Origin: Akebia trifoliata
Lineage: Eukaryota; Streptophyta; Magnoliopsida; Ranunculales; Lardizabalaceae
Assembly (NCBI GenBank): GCA_017979445.1
Contig: JADQWC010000380.1
Coordinates: forward strand, 1 to 64,000
Reading direction: 5' to 3'
Length of the DNA: 64,000 nucleotides
The position numbers were made by a program, and so were the translations under genes. Below are positions 23,041-33,593 of the stretch, one piece after another (position 1 is the first letter of the stretch; the number at the start of each line of letters is the position of its first letter). The notes under the pieces are model-generated. The model searched no databases, was not told the origin of the DNA, and saw only the letters and a list, made by a program, of their open reading frames with translations.

Positions 23041-23146
23041 TTTTACCTTTATTTTTTTGAAAAAGACTCCAAAGGGCTAAGAAAGGAGGAGATATTGAAC
23101 TTTTGAACTGGGTAACATGAAATTAATTCGGCCAAAGATGGCGTCC

Positions 23147-23925
23147 TTAAATGTAGTACCGTTTGATTTGGTTAAGGTTGGTTGGTTCTGGTAATTCAAT
23201 TCCATCATGATCTTGAAGTCTGACAGTTTTTCTTAGTAATATTTCTTTGATGATGAATGGACCACCCCACTTTGGTTTGAACTTCCCTCTAGGGTCAAAA
23301 ATAGGTATCCGATTTTCTTTGAGTACCAAATCTGATGGTTTTCCAAAGTAATGTTTCCTTGCTAATGGATGAATCTTTCTAATTAAGTTTGAACTTCCAT
23401 CTGGGTAAAAAATAAGTGCCCGATTCTCTTTGAGTACCAAATCTTCGACTTGTAAGTGACGGGCCTTGATCTTTTCGTCAAATGCAAGGGGCGACTTTTC
23501 TTTGATAAGCCTGCACGTGGTACAAAGCTTTTAGGTTGTTTTCTTTAGTCAGGTTCAGTTTGTTCAGTTCTTTGTACTGATGTCGGACTTAGTTTGTTTC
23601 TAACAATTGACTTTTCATCAAGTCCTTGATATACGGGTTCTCCATTTTAACTAGTGAGACTGCTTCCATATCATACACTAGAGAATAGGGAATGACTCTA
23701 GTGGACGACTGTGTTGAGGTACAATATGCCCGTACTATGAATGACAGCTTCTCTGACCATTCCCAGTGAGATCAACACATTTTCACGATGATTATTTTGA
23801 AACTCTTATCAGCTATTTGTTTCCACTACTCCATTAATCTGTGGACGGTAGGGAGATGATGTCGGATCTTGAACTTTGAACACAAAGTAATCCTTGAATT
23901 TGAAGTGTTATCAGATATCAATCCC
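23147..23925 (-). pseudogene. R3 integrase remnant with duplicated C-terminal segment
   Basis: On the minus strand it resumes near LISDN (about 23910) and ends INQIK-like LNQIKRYYI with TAA at 23147-23149. The C-terminal domain carries an internal duplication. The phrase DLVLKENR-PIFDP occurs once in decayed form (VLKENRALIFYPDGSSN, near 23400) and again as DLVLKENRIPIFDPRGKFKP (near 23300), followed by WGGPFIIKEIL and DHDGIELPEPTN. The zinc finger and first catalytic Asp are missing. The duplication is not seen in R1, R2 or R4. Confidence 0.8.
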
Positions 23926-24363
23926 AAGGTACCATGTATTGACTTATGATAGCTGAAGTGATGACAACATTAAAACGTTTTATGACATCTTCTTTGATCT
24001 CATCGGTGTTTTCATTTCATCGAGCGAGTATCTATTCCATGTCGAACAATACCCAAGCTCACACCAAACACATCCTCATAGGATCATGTGAACAAGTCTC
24101 TTGAAATTTCTTAGAAAAATCATTATCCCCTTGTGTTCCTCTAGGGATAGGATGATTTCTATTTGAATTTCTTGGAAATTATTTTTTGTTCTAAGGTTCA
24201 ATGACCTTTGCTTTCTGATTGAAAGTTGTTGAGCCCAACCCTTATCTTCTTCTTCAGGGGAAAAATATATCCTTGAAGCCAGATTATTAGTTAATTCATT
24301 AATGCGCTCGAGGTACTCAAAAATTTCTTTTATCCAATCAAATTCAGATGGAGCGACAAACAC
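23926..24363 (-). pseudogene. R3 pre-RT linker remnant
   Basis: The minus-strand open stretch starts VAPSEFDWIKEIFEYLERIN. It continues with NFQEIQIEIILSLEEHKGIM and RNFKRLV, the conserved phrase leading into RT of Tat elements. It then breaks up near 24060 and joins integrase. RT and both RNase H domains are absent, as in R1. Confidence 0.75.
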
Positions 24364-25447
24364 CTCTATAGACTTGACAAATTAATTTGACTCAATAGAA
24401 AAAGAGTAAACTTGATCTAAAGAAAATATGACATTGAAACATTGGACTTGAGCTAACTCAACTAACTCATGAAAACTCAAGATAACTACCCATAACGGGC
24501 TTAATTAGGACTAAGGATTGAGACATTACCTACAACCAACAGAATTGAGGCATGGTAATCTTTAGGGAACAACTGGGTGATATTGAGAAATTCTGAGGTT
24601 ATTTCTAACTATTCATTTAGTGTTGATATTCGTTCTAATTGACCGGACTAGTGACCCTAACAAAACGGCGAACGATTGAGCTTAAGTACAATGATAACCC
24701 CATCAAAAGTAAATTCCAGTGTTACCCCCTTGATAACATTTTAATAAATTCTGAGATTATATTGAATTTGTGCACCAATCCATTTATGCAATTCTATTGC
24801 ACTCTTGAAAATTATTAACAAATAATGTTTTCAAACTTTCACAAATATGATTATTTTTTGCTATCATTTTCTTTTTAGGAAAACATATTTTAGTGATTTT
24901 TCAAGGTCCATGCAAAAAAAAAAGATTTTTTGTAAAAATCTTTTCTTTTTCTTTGGAAAAATAATATTTTAGAAAATTTTCAATGTCCATGTAAATCATT
25001 TTTCCTTGAAAAAAATAGATCTTTTGGAAAATATTTTCTTTTGAAAAACATTTTTCCTCTGAAACACTTTCTCTTGGAAAATCTTGTTCTTATAGAAGAT
25101 ATTTTCTGGAAAACACTTTTTCTTGGAAGACATTTTTTCTAGGGAACACTTCTTTTAAAAAATATTTTTTCTGGAAAATATTTTCCTTTTGTAAACCATT
25201 TTTCTTCTTTGAAAATGGGTCGAAACCCGAATTTAGAAAAGAATTTGATTTTCATTTTGATCTAAATGGCCCAGCCCATTATGATTGTTGAATCGAGATG
25301 GACTAGGTTATTATTACAAGAAATGGATTCTTTATTGGGTCGATGTACCCATTTTAATTTTCAAAAGCAAAATTTTTTATCCTTGAGGACAACCATACAT
25401 TTTGATCTCATCATTCACATCATTCACATACATTCATCAATCACAAA

Positions 25448-25590
25448 GTCTCATTCAATGAACAACCCATGAACACCCACAATAAATTCGAGTCGTGACC
25501 TAGGGGGAAGGTTTCTAGACTCTCATTCAATGAACAACCCGGGAACACCCACGATAAATTCGAGTCGTGACCTACAGGGAAAGTTTATAG
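25448..25590. repeat. 73-bp tandem duplication
   Basis: TCTCATTCAATGAACAACCC occurs at about 25448 and 25521, each followed by CGAGTCGTGACCTA and a GACTCT end. R1 has one copy (about 6907-6980). Confidence 0.85.
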
Positions 25591-26330
25591 ACTCTAAGCT
25601 TACTATGTGCAATGCATTTTTATCTAGTCACCCTTGCCCAAGTACACCTATATGCCTCTCGAGCGTACTCAATCAGACGGTACGTGGTGACTTGGTTTGA
25701 TATACCATATAGGTGATAATCTAAAACTCCAATTCACTCTTTGAAGTCAAAAACAGTTAGTTTGACCCCCAGTTGAGAGGTAGCGCACGATGCTGAGCAA
25801 GGACCCACTTAAATACCTCTCGTCTAGAATAGACGTAGTCTATCCTCCTCGTACAGTAAGGTACAGCGGGACAGGATCTCGCTTAGGCATCGGTTTTAAC
25901 TAAGAAGTGCAATTGATGTATTCGGATTATCTTTGATATACCTACGAGTACGAGTCAAGAGTTGTAGCTTTCATAAATGGTTTGGCATCCCACGAGGGGA
26001 TTGACCACGTATTAGTACTACGTTGGCAATCGGGACATGTGACTGTGTGGCTCACAATAGGTCAAAGGCTCATGTCACTCTAGCCTGGGTGCATCGATAT
26101 ACCTTTCAGAGTCACCTGATCAAACGGTACTAATACCCCAGTTTGATATATCCTGAGGTACGTGACTGGAGTTCTGGTTTTCATGAATGACGTCGCATCT
26201 CCTAAAAGATCGGGCCACGCACTAGTGCCACGTTGGTTATATTGGGACATACAAGCGTGCAAAACAGTAAACGCGCATGTGGTGTGTGTAGAATATGGTG
26301 GGGTGTGCCCAGGGCCTTTTTCAAACAAAT
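25480..26330 (-). other. R3 copy of the conserved leader block
   Basis: Matches R1 6920-7700 and R4 45630-46440. On the minus strand 26080-26328 is open and reads SAWPDLLGDATSFMKTRTPV then TYLRIYQTG. The adjacent half reads PSWDAKPFMKATTLDSYS, so two related copies of one unit lie side by side. Whether it was ever translated is unknown. Confidence 0.5.
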
Positions 26331-27611
26331 TGCCCCATGGGCTTGATCATATCATAATAATATGGATATCAAATAAATATTAGCCAAAATAAATATCAAT
26401 CCAATAACATCATTAAGATCGCCAATAAGCACATCAACTATATAACTGATCAAGATCAATGGCAAATCAATTAATGAGCATTGCATAAAATAATTGATCA
26501 AACCCAAACATTGCAATAGACATAATTTTTATAATTTTTAAGGTCCAATCAATGATCACTTTTTGGTGATCCAAAATAAATCGAGATTCCAATAGATGTT
26601 GCATTGATGATAGAATGATAATTATTGAGATAAGGAGCGATGAACTCTCTTTTTTTTTTAACAATTGATTCTTTTAAAAAAAAAGAGAAAAGAAAAAAAA
26701 AACATTGATTTTTGTTTTACCAAGCAAAATTACAAATTAATTGTAAAAATAAAACAAAAAAAAAAACTTAAAAAAAAAAAAAAAACTACTACCAATTAAG
26801 AAACAACTAAAAACACAACCCATGACAAGAAAAAAAATTATGTTGCCCCCACTTATTTGCAATCAAGTCAACTTATGTGTTATAGGTAAAAATTGGTGTG
26901 CCGATAAGAAAAATTATTCTCTCTTTTAACACCATTGGGGCTGGTAAATTTTTTTTTATGTTGCTGCCAGCAACACTCACGACTAAAAAAAATACATTTT
27001 TTTTTCTAAAACAAATTGATTTTTCCAAAGAAAAAAAAAACTTAAAAAAAAAAAATAAATGTTGCTGCTGGCAACCCACAATTCAGGACCTTATATATGT
27101 TGCTGCCCCAACATCTCTTCAAAATTTTTTTTTTTTTTTTTTTTAAACATATGTTGCTGTCACAACATACTTTCCAACTCTTTTTTTTTTTAAAAATACA
27201 CGTTGCTGCCAACAACACGCCACTTGCACAACTGCTACACACAACTCTTTGAAAAGATTTGTTAAATGTGATGTACATTGTTAAATCATGAGACAACATG
27301 TGTGCTCTTCATCCATGAGATCCAACGCACCTAACTTTCTTGCTTGGGATTAGGTGGCCTCAAACTCAAATAAAAGTGGTCCTCATCTCAACAGCAAGGC
27401 ATAATGTGTACATCTCACTAAGAAAAACAAAGTACTGTGGAGGTCTATGTTTGGTCGAGAAACTAGGATAGATTTGAAGATTAATTTCTAATTAATGATT
27501 AATTAAAAATAATTAAAAAAACTTCTACTTTCATAAATTGACCAATGATTTTTTATTCCTAAAAATTAGATAAGAGAAAGAAAATCTTAACGTTGGGTTT
27601 CTTCATCTGGA

Positions 27612-27842
27612 ATGATGACTCATCGTTCTCCTTTTGGCAACGCCGTTAATGGAACCACAGCCACCCAATTTCTCCCATTATCACTTTTAACCCCCTCCAC
27701 CACCATCTCTAGGAGACGGAGATGCTTCGGCGACAGAAACTTTCGCCACTTTACGAACGATCTTCCTGGAATTTCTGAATCTTGCAAGAACTCGTTAATA
27801 AAATCAAAGAAGAGAAATTCTTCGAATGGCGGCGCAGTGAAG
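27612..27842 (+). pseudogene. Possible captured first exon of a host gene (transit-peptide-like)
   Basis: This plus-strand reading is antisense to R3. An ATG-initiated frame of 77 codons begins MMTHRSPFGNAVNGTTATQF. It is rich in Ser, Thr and Arg with few acidic residues at the start, as in plastid transit peptides. It ends at AAG followed by GTAACA, a good 5' splice site in phase 0. The sequence has no counterpart in R1 or R4, and its composition differs from the surrounding AT-rich leader. I do not recognise the protein. The opposite strand is also open, so coding direction is an inference. Confidence 0.4.
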
Positions 27843-28030
27843 GTAACAATCTTTGGTGGTGGTGGAGAGAGGTTTGTTTGAGCGTATTTGAAGAAATCGT
27901 ATGTCAACAGAGCGACTTAGTCATTAAAAAAAAAAGAAATTTGGGCTTTTCCTCTATTCTCCTTGGCTGCCATTAAAGCTCTAGTTTTGATCTTTGTAGA
28001 TAGCGAAACCAACCTTTGCAGTCCCTCTTC

Positions 28031-28050
28031 TCTCTCTCTCTCTCTCTCTC
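28031..28050. repeat. (TC)n microsatellite in R3 leader
   Basis: About ten TC repeats, comparable in position to the GA run of R1 and the CT run of R4. Confidence 0.85.
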
Positions 28051-28269
28051 TATTTTACTTGGACACGTACTGACTTTTCTAATAAGAAATTTGTTTTCTT
28101 GGGGGACAGGTACAGGAAAAAGATAATGTCATGGGTTTCAAGGTAATTCTCTCCATGTGGTGAGACATCAATACAGAGAGAGAAAGAGAGAGAGCACACA
28201 TTACCTTGGATTTTCTGCCTTCTTTCAATGCCAACACCCAAACAGCAATCATGTCTTCAACAATCCAAA

Positions 28270-28352
28270 GATAAAATCTATATACGATTAGTTTGACATC
28301 CAAATCATTAATTAATAGAAAAGATTAGTTTGACATCCAAATCATTAATTAA
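28270..28352. repeat. 41-bp tandem duplication
   Basis: GATTAGTTTGACATCCAAAT followed by CATTAATTAATAGAAAA occurs twice in succession with almost no change. Confidence 0.88.
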
Positions 28353-29224
28353 TAGAAAAAATTGATCGATCAATTCGGATTTCTTTTCTTTTTGGGTTTT
28401 TTGCCTTGTTAGTCGAGAAAATTAGAGATCTTTTGTATTCTCCTAAGTAGAGAGAGAAAGAGAGCAACGCCTCTCTGTTTCGTTTCTTCCATTGGAGAAG
28501 GAGATAAAAAACAACATAAACGGATTTCTGCTAATGGCACACCACGAGTAAAACAAAATGTTTTGCGATTTTTTTTTCTGATTTTTTTTCTTGGAATTCT
28601 CTCTTCATCACGAACAACATTAAAAAAGGCACGTTTTTTTGTTTCTTAGTACATTACTCACTAATAATTTATTTTCATAACTCGCTCCATATGCCTAGTA
28701 ACGCACTAAAAAAAAAATTCATCCAAAATTTATTTTTAAAAAAAATCCATAACTCACATTTCAACCACATCATTTCATCCTCAATTTATGTCAATTTGAA
28801 TCTTTCATTATTTAGGGTCATCCCAAAATGACTCTAGATTGAACCAAAAAGAAAAATTATATGTCAAATCCAAAATATCCAAAATTGAGTCGAAGGGTAC
28901 TAATAAAGGATAATACAAATCAAAAAATAATACAAATCAAAATGAGTCAACACCCATTATTTTAGACCATTACCTTCTTGAAATCCTGCATGATTTTAAG
29001 GTCATTCTGAATGACCCTAGATGATCCATAAAAAAAGTGCCAAAACAAAATATTCAACATCCAAACTAGTGCTCAATAATTGAGCCAAAAAGAATGATAA
29101 AATAAAATAAAATAAAATAAACAAATAAAAAAATAACTAAAAATAAAATAAAATAATTAAAAAACTAGGTCCTACTACCAATACTTCCCATTCTTGGGGT
29201 TTTTCAAGTCTGATCCTCAAATAT

Positions 29225-29242
29225 CCCCAGTGGAGTCGCCAC
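29225..29242 (-). other. R3 primer-binding site
   Basis: GTGGCGACTCCACTGGGG on the minus strand, directly after the 5' LTR end CTTTCA. This is the least decayed PBS in the window and the reference for the others. Confidence 0.8.
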
Positions 29243-30948
29243 TGAAAGCATCCTCCATCCGTGGGGTACGCGGATCAGCTTTTGACCTTTGAGGTTTGGG
29301 AGTCGCCACCTAGTTATTACGATCTATGAACCGAATATCAACTCTAAACGGATAAAAACAACTAATCTATTTAAAAAATAACTGAGTTCGGGGATCAAAT
29401 TACGGGGTTGGAAGGTGTTAGGCACCAACCCCGCCCGGCAAACACCGATCTCTACTAATTTCCAAATAAAACTACATTGCTAACTAGACCTAAATAATAA
29501 TAAAATAAAATAAAATAGTTACCTTTTCCGAACGTAACGGTTTTATTCCTTCAGATCTGATAGAACAACTTCTTGTACAGTATTCTTCACTTCGTTCTGT
29601 TGTCAGATCTGATTTCGGATCTTCAAGTTGATGTATCTTCTTCTTGGATCTGTGAGTTTTCTGATTTTTTTATGGATTCTAAGGTATTTTAGAAGGGTTT
29701 TTGGGTGTTTTTTGAACTAAAGTTGGGGTATGGATCTTAGGTAAGGAGTTAGAACTTCAAAATTAGGATTTTGGGAAGGTTGGGGAGGCTCCTTGACCTA
29801 CTTTTTATAGGGTTTATTTTTTCATACGAAAATAGGTTGTAGAGACCTATATTTATAGATATTTTAAGTACCTTTTAGATAGAGTTACTGTTTAATTATA
29901 ATTCTTTTAGAGACAGTTATTGTTTAATTATAATTATTTTAGGTAGAGTTATTATTTAATTAGAATTCTATTAAATAGAGTTATCATTTAATTATTATTG
30001 TTTTAAATAGAATTATTATTTAATTAGAACTCTATTAGGGTTTTGACTTTTAGTCTCATTTGATTGACTTTAAGATTTTGACTTTTAGTCTTACTTGATT
30101 GACTTTAATATATTGACTCTAGTTTTACTTGATTAACTTTAAGATCTTGAATTTAGTCTTACTTGATTGAATTTAAGATTTTGGAGAAACCCCCTTTATT
30201 ATATCTTTAATTCTTTGGGCTCCCAAATAGAGGAGTCCTTTAATAAATATCTAGGCAACCATCAACAAGAGCCTGATTGATCGATTTTTTTGGTTCAAAA
30301 TTTTAAATTAATTTTATTAATATTTCACTTTATATTATTTAATGTCTTATTTATTAATTTCAAAATTTTAAAAGTTTTTAATTGAAAAATTACTGTTTTG
30401 CCCCTGAAGAGATCTTTTGTGTTTCAAGTCGATTTTTTATGTTCTAGGATGTTTTGGAATCGATTTTTCATAAGGAATTCAATGGGAATGTTGGTTTTTA
30501 TCATTTATAAAAAATTTTATGCCAAATGGTCATGAACTTTATGAGGGGTATTTTCGTAATTTTGTTAAATTTTGTGAAAATTAGCGAAATGATTTATTTG
30601 ATTTCGATTTATTGTTTTATGTATTTGAACGAGTTTTCCTAAGTGTAACATAGGCTCTAGGGATGTTTTAAGATTATGGGTATTTTAGTAATTTGAGCAT
30701 TTTTTTAGTAATTTTTATCGTGAAGCTTCTTTTTGTCTGAAAAATGATGATTTCTAAGGTTTTTGGGTTATATTTTCCTAACGTAGCGTGGTCTCTACAG
30801 TTTTGTTAATTTGAGATACCTCATCCGGATTTCTGAAACATATCTAGTAACAAAATAAAGCATTGGAATAAACATCCATCATTGGGAACCGTTGCGATCG
30901 GGTTGACGAGTTGATTAATCAAGCGAGTGCAAAAATGGGGTGTCTACA
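29243..30948 (-). repeat. R3 5' LTR
   Basis: 1706 bp, plus strand TGAAAGCATC ... GTGTCTACA. Followed by GCAAT, the right target duplication (30949-30953). Confidence 0.92.
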
Positions 30949-30953
30949 GCAAT
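30949..30953. other. Right target-site duplication of R3 (GCAAT)
   Basis: Identical to 18254-18258. Beyond it R2's LTR resumes (GTAGTTCTATTTGAGAATTAG). Confidence 0.9.
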
Positions 30954-31190
30954 GTAGTTCTATTTGAGAATTAGTAGAGACCGACGTTTGCCGGGCAGGG
31001 TTGGTGCCTAACACCTTCCAACCCCGTAATGTGATCCCCGGACTCAGTAATTTTTTTAGTAGATTAGTTTTTTTTTTTTGTCCGTTTCGAGTTGATATTC
31101 AATTCCTAGACCACAATAACTAGGTGGCGACTCCCAAACCTCAAAGGTCAAAAACGGATTCGTGCACCCTGCGGATCGAGGGCGCTTTCA
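30954..31190 (+). repeat. R2 3' LTR, right part
   Basis: Continues R2's LTR after R3, with the conserved TTGGTGCCTAACACCTTCCA phrase, GGCGACTCCCAAACCTC and the end GAGGGCGCTTTCA at 31190. Confidence 0.88.
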
Positions 31191-31374
31191 GCAGGATTGG
31201 TGCCTAATACCTTCCAATCTCGTCACATGATCCCCATACCCCTAGTTTTTTTTTCGTAAATCAATATTGTTTATCTATTTAGAGTCATGATCTGGTTCCT
31301 AAACTGTAAAACTAGGTGACGACTCCCAAAATATCAAAAAATGGATCTGCGTACGTGGATCGAGGGTGCTTTCA
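31191..31374 (+). repeat. R4 5' LTR, 3' terminal fragment
   Basis: Matches the end of R4's 3' LTR at 53768-53928 (shared phrases AATCTCGTCACATGATCC-like, TTTCGTAAATCA, GTTTATCT, TTTAGAGTCAT, GACTCCCAAAA). It ends GGGTGCTTTCA at 31374. The rest of this LTR lies left of R2, outside the window. Confidence 0.85.
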
Positions 31375-31392
31375 ATGATGATTCCACTAGGG
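31375..31392 (+). other. R4 decayed primer-binding site
   Basis: ATGATGATTCCACTAGGG compared with GTGGCGACTCCACTGGGG of R3. All five differences are transitions of the G-to-A or C-to-T kind. Confidence 0.7.
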
Positions 31393-31539
31393 ATATTTTG
31401 AGGATCAAACTTGAAAAGTCCCAAATATTAGTACGTTGCCAAAGTGACCTAATTTTTTATTTTTTTTTTGTTTATTTTTTGTTTATTTTTTATTCTTATT
31501 ATGGTTTGATTGTTGATCATTTATTTGATTTTTGGGTAT
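31393..31539 (+). other. R4 leader, first part
   Basis: Begins GGATATTTTGAGGATCAAAC, matching the start of the R1 and R3 leaders, then a T-rich stretch. It is interrupted by the TA block at 31540. Confidence 0.75.
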
Positions 31540-31556
31540 TATATATATATATATAT

Positions 31557-31993
31557 GGTATGAGACATATGTAAAAATAATGGTTTTTCAAAATATGGGT
31601 TAGAAGCTTTGGATTGAGCTGATTTTTTGCAAATATGGTCACTATGATGAGAATATCATTCTCACAAAAAATCAACTCAATTTGAAACTTCTAAATCTAT
31701 CAAAAGTGATTTACAAATTATTTGTAAAAATTGGCAAAAAATCGACGGTCCACATTCTAAATCACTTTTAATGGGGTTAGAAGTTTTAGATTGGACTGAT
31801 TTTTTTTTTTTTCTGGATGATCTTCCCATCATAGAAATCATCCTCATAAAAAATCAGTTCAATCTGAAACTTCTAACCCATATTTTGAAAATTTATCATA
31901 GAGGACATCCTCACAAAAAACCAGCTCAATCCAAAACCTCTAACCCTAATTTTGAACAACCATTGTTTTGACATATGTCCTTTGATCCACCCC
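31557..31993. mobile_element. T1: TA-flanked foldback element, type A
   Basis: Inverted ends are GACATATGTAAAAATAATGG and, reversed, CCATTGTTTTGACATATGTC. Inside are two imperfect hairpins built from a TTAGAAG-TTTGGATTGAGCTG arm and its complement, with ATCGACGGTCCACATTC between them. No coding capacity. Confidence 0.75.
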
Positions 31994-32006
31994 AATATAT
32001 ATATAT

Positions 32007-32386
32007 GGTCCCGTTCTATACCCAACTATTTACCCAACAATTTGCCTAACATGTTTTGTCCTACATGGGTTATAAGGCTGATTTTTGGTGATGATGATAT
32101 CTATGGTGAGGAGATCATCCTCACCAAAAATCAGCCCATTCCAAAACTTCTAACCCCATGTTTACAAGTTGAAAAATTGTGGACCGTCCATTTTTTGTAA
32201 ATCATTTGTGATGGGGTTAGAAGTTTTGGAATGGGCTGATTTTTTGTGAGGATGATCTCCTCACCAAAAATCAGCCCATTCCAAAACTTTATCTCCTCAC
32301 CAAAAATCAGCCCATTCCAAAACTTCTAACCCATATAGGACAAAACATGTTGGGCAAATGGTTGGGTAAATGGTTGAACATTTCCC
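32007..32386. mobile_element. T2: TA-flanked foldback element, type B
   Basis: The inverted end reads AACATGTTTTGTCCTACATG near 32050 and, reversed, TAGGACAAAACATGTTGG near 32340. The core shares AAAAATCAGCCCATTCCAAA and GTGGACCGTCCATTT with types A, C and D. A short internal repeat of the core arm occurs at 32255-32325. Confidence 0.75.
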
Positions 32387-32411
32387 TATATATATATATA
32401 TATATATATAT

Positions 32412-32792
32412 GGACAAGCGTTATTACGACCCCTATTACGACTGACATTGCGACACACCGTTTGTCTTATATGGGCAAAAATGTTTGGAATGGGCTGATT
32501 TTTTGTGAGGATGATCTCTGTGATGAGGGGATCATCCTGGCAAAAAATCATCCCATTCCAAAACTTCTAACTCCATCAAAATTGATTTACAAAAATTGGA
32601 CGGTCTAAAATTTTTCAACTTGTAAACATGGGACTAGAGGTTTCATAATGAGCTGATTTTTGGCAAAGATGATCTCCTCACCATAGAGATCATCCTCACA
32701 AAAAATCAGCCCATTCCAAACATTTTTACCCATATAAGACAAAACGGTGTGTCGCAATGTGAGTTGTAATAGGGGTATACGGAACCCGACCC
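32412..32792. mobile_element. T3: TA-flanked foldback element, type C
   Basis: Inverted ends of about 70 bp contain CATTGCGACACACCGTTTGT on the left and ACAAAACGGTGTGTCGCAAT on the right, a terminal sequence unrelated to types A, B and D. The internal hairpin core is the common one (TGGGCTGATTTTTTGTGAGG). Confidence 0.78.
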
Positions 32793-32807
32793 TATATATA
32801 TATATAT

Positions 32808-33198
32808 TCAAGGGCCATATGTAAAAACAATGGTTTTTCAAAATATGGTTAGAGGTTTTGGATTGAACTGATTTTTTGCGAGGATGGTCACTATGATGAG
32901 AAGATCATCCTCACCAAAAATCAGCTCAATCTAAAACTTCTAAATCCATCAAAAGTGATTTACAAATTACTAATAAAAACTAACAAAAAATCGATGGTCC
33001 ACATTCTAAATCACTTTTAATGGGGTTAGAAGTTTTAGATTTGACTGTTTTTTTTTTTTTTCAGATGATCTTCCCATTATAGAGATCATCCTCACAAAAA
33101 ATCAGCTCAATCCGAAACTTCTAACCCATATTTTGAAATTTTATTAATGTTACATTGTTTTTACATATGTTTTCTCACATGTCCCTTGATCCTGACCC
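32808..33198. mobile_element. T4: TA-flanked foldback element, type A
   Basis: Begins AGGGCCATATGTAAAAACAA and ends ACATGTCCCTTGATCC before the TA run. The same core hairpins as T1. It differs from T1 by small insertions in the right arm. Confidence 0.75.
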
Positions 33199-33207
33199 TA
33201 TATATAT

Positions 33208-33582
33208 GTGGCGTTCAGAGGCCCTAAAGAGAGCCAAACATTGTGTCAAACATTTTTCAAAACATGGATTAGAAGTTTTGGAATGGCTGATTTTTTACGA
33301 GGATGATCTCTAGGATGAGGAGATCATCCTCACCAAAAATCAGCCCATTCCAAAATTTTTAACCCTATCAAAAGTGATTCACAAAAATTGGACTGTCCAC
33401 GATTCTTCAACTTGTAAACTAAGGTTAGAAGTTTCGAAATGAGCTGATTTTGGTGAGGATGATCTCCTCACCATAGAGATAATCCTCACACAAAATGAGC
33501 CCATTCCAAAACTTCTAACCCCTATTTTGAAAAAATATTTGGCACAATGTTTAGCTTTCTTTAGGGCCTCCGAACGCTTCCC
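33208..33582. mobile_element. T5: TA-flanked foldback element, type D
   Basis: The inverted ends contain GAGGCCCTAAAGAGAGCCAA and, reversed, GGCTTTCTTTAGGGCCTC-like sequence. The core is very close to T11 (GGAGATCATCCTCACCAAAA, TTCAACTTGTAAACT). Confidence 0.75.
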
Positions 33583-33593
33583 ATATATATATA

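Larger units (their letters stand above)
20001..23146 (-). other. R3 3' untranslated region
   Basis: Non-coding sequence between the integrase stop at 23147-23149 and the PPT. It contains the 33-34 bp array (20296-21382), a GAATGAATCTGGA-like degenerate tract (21390-21575), a single copy of the R1/R4 array motif near 21590, and a 200-bp duplication (22640-23040). 21600-22640 is AT-rich and matches the R1 and R4 3' UTRs. Confidence 0.75.
24364..29224 (-). other. R3 leader (gag deleted)
   Basis: Same order as R1: pre-RT linker, gag deletion point near 24595, the GGAAAACATTTT-like tract (24950-25210), the conserved duplicated block (25480-26330), poly-A/T-rich sequence (26640-27200), host-derived segment (27600-28000), CT microsatellite (28031-28050), then homologous leader to the PBS. 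A 73-bp tandem duplication lies at 25448-25590 and a 41-bp one at 28270-28352. No gag is visible. Confidence 0.7.
18259..30948 (-). mobile_element. R3: complete non-autonomous Tat/Ogre-type retrotransposon
   Basis: R3 is 12690 bp with 5' LTR 29243-30948, PBS 29225-29242, PPT 19988-20000, 3' LTR 18259-19987 and target duplication GCAAT. Like R1 it lacks gag, RT and RNase H, and keeps a pre-RT stub plus half of integrase. LTRs differ at roughly one base in ten over the first 200 bases by eye, so it looks older than R1. Its leader carries a possible first exon of a host gene, and its 3' UTR has a large 33-34 bp array. It could only have moved with proteins from another element. Confidence 0.9.
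12281..31190 (+). mobile_element. R2: Tat/Ogre-type retrotransposon with near-complete pol, split by R3
   Basis: R2 is read on the plus strand. Its left part, including gag and the 5' LTR, lies beyond R1 outside the window. Visible parts are RT from the middle of the fingers, RNase H, a second RNase H, integrase, 3' UTR, PPT 16954-16966 and 3' LTR (16967-18258 and 30954-31190, about 1.53 kb when joined). R3 interrupts the LTR with a clean GCAAT duplication. R2 ends at 31190 (CTTTCA) inside the 5' LTR of R4. The dual RNase H is diagnostic of the Tat clade. Stops and frameshifts show it is no longer active. Confidence 0.88.
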
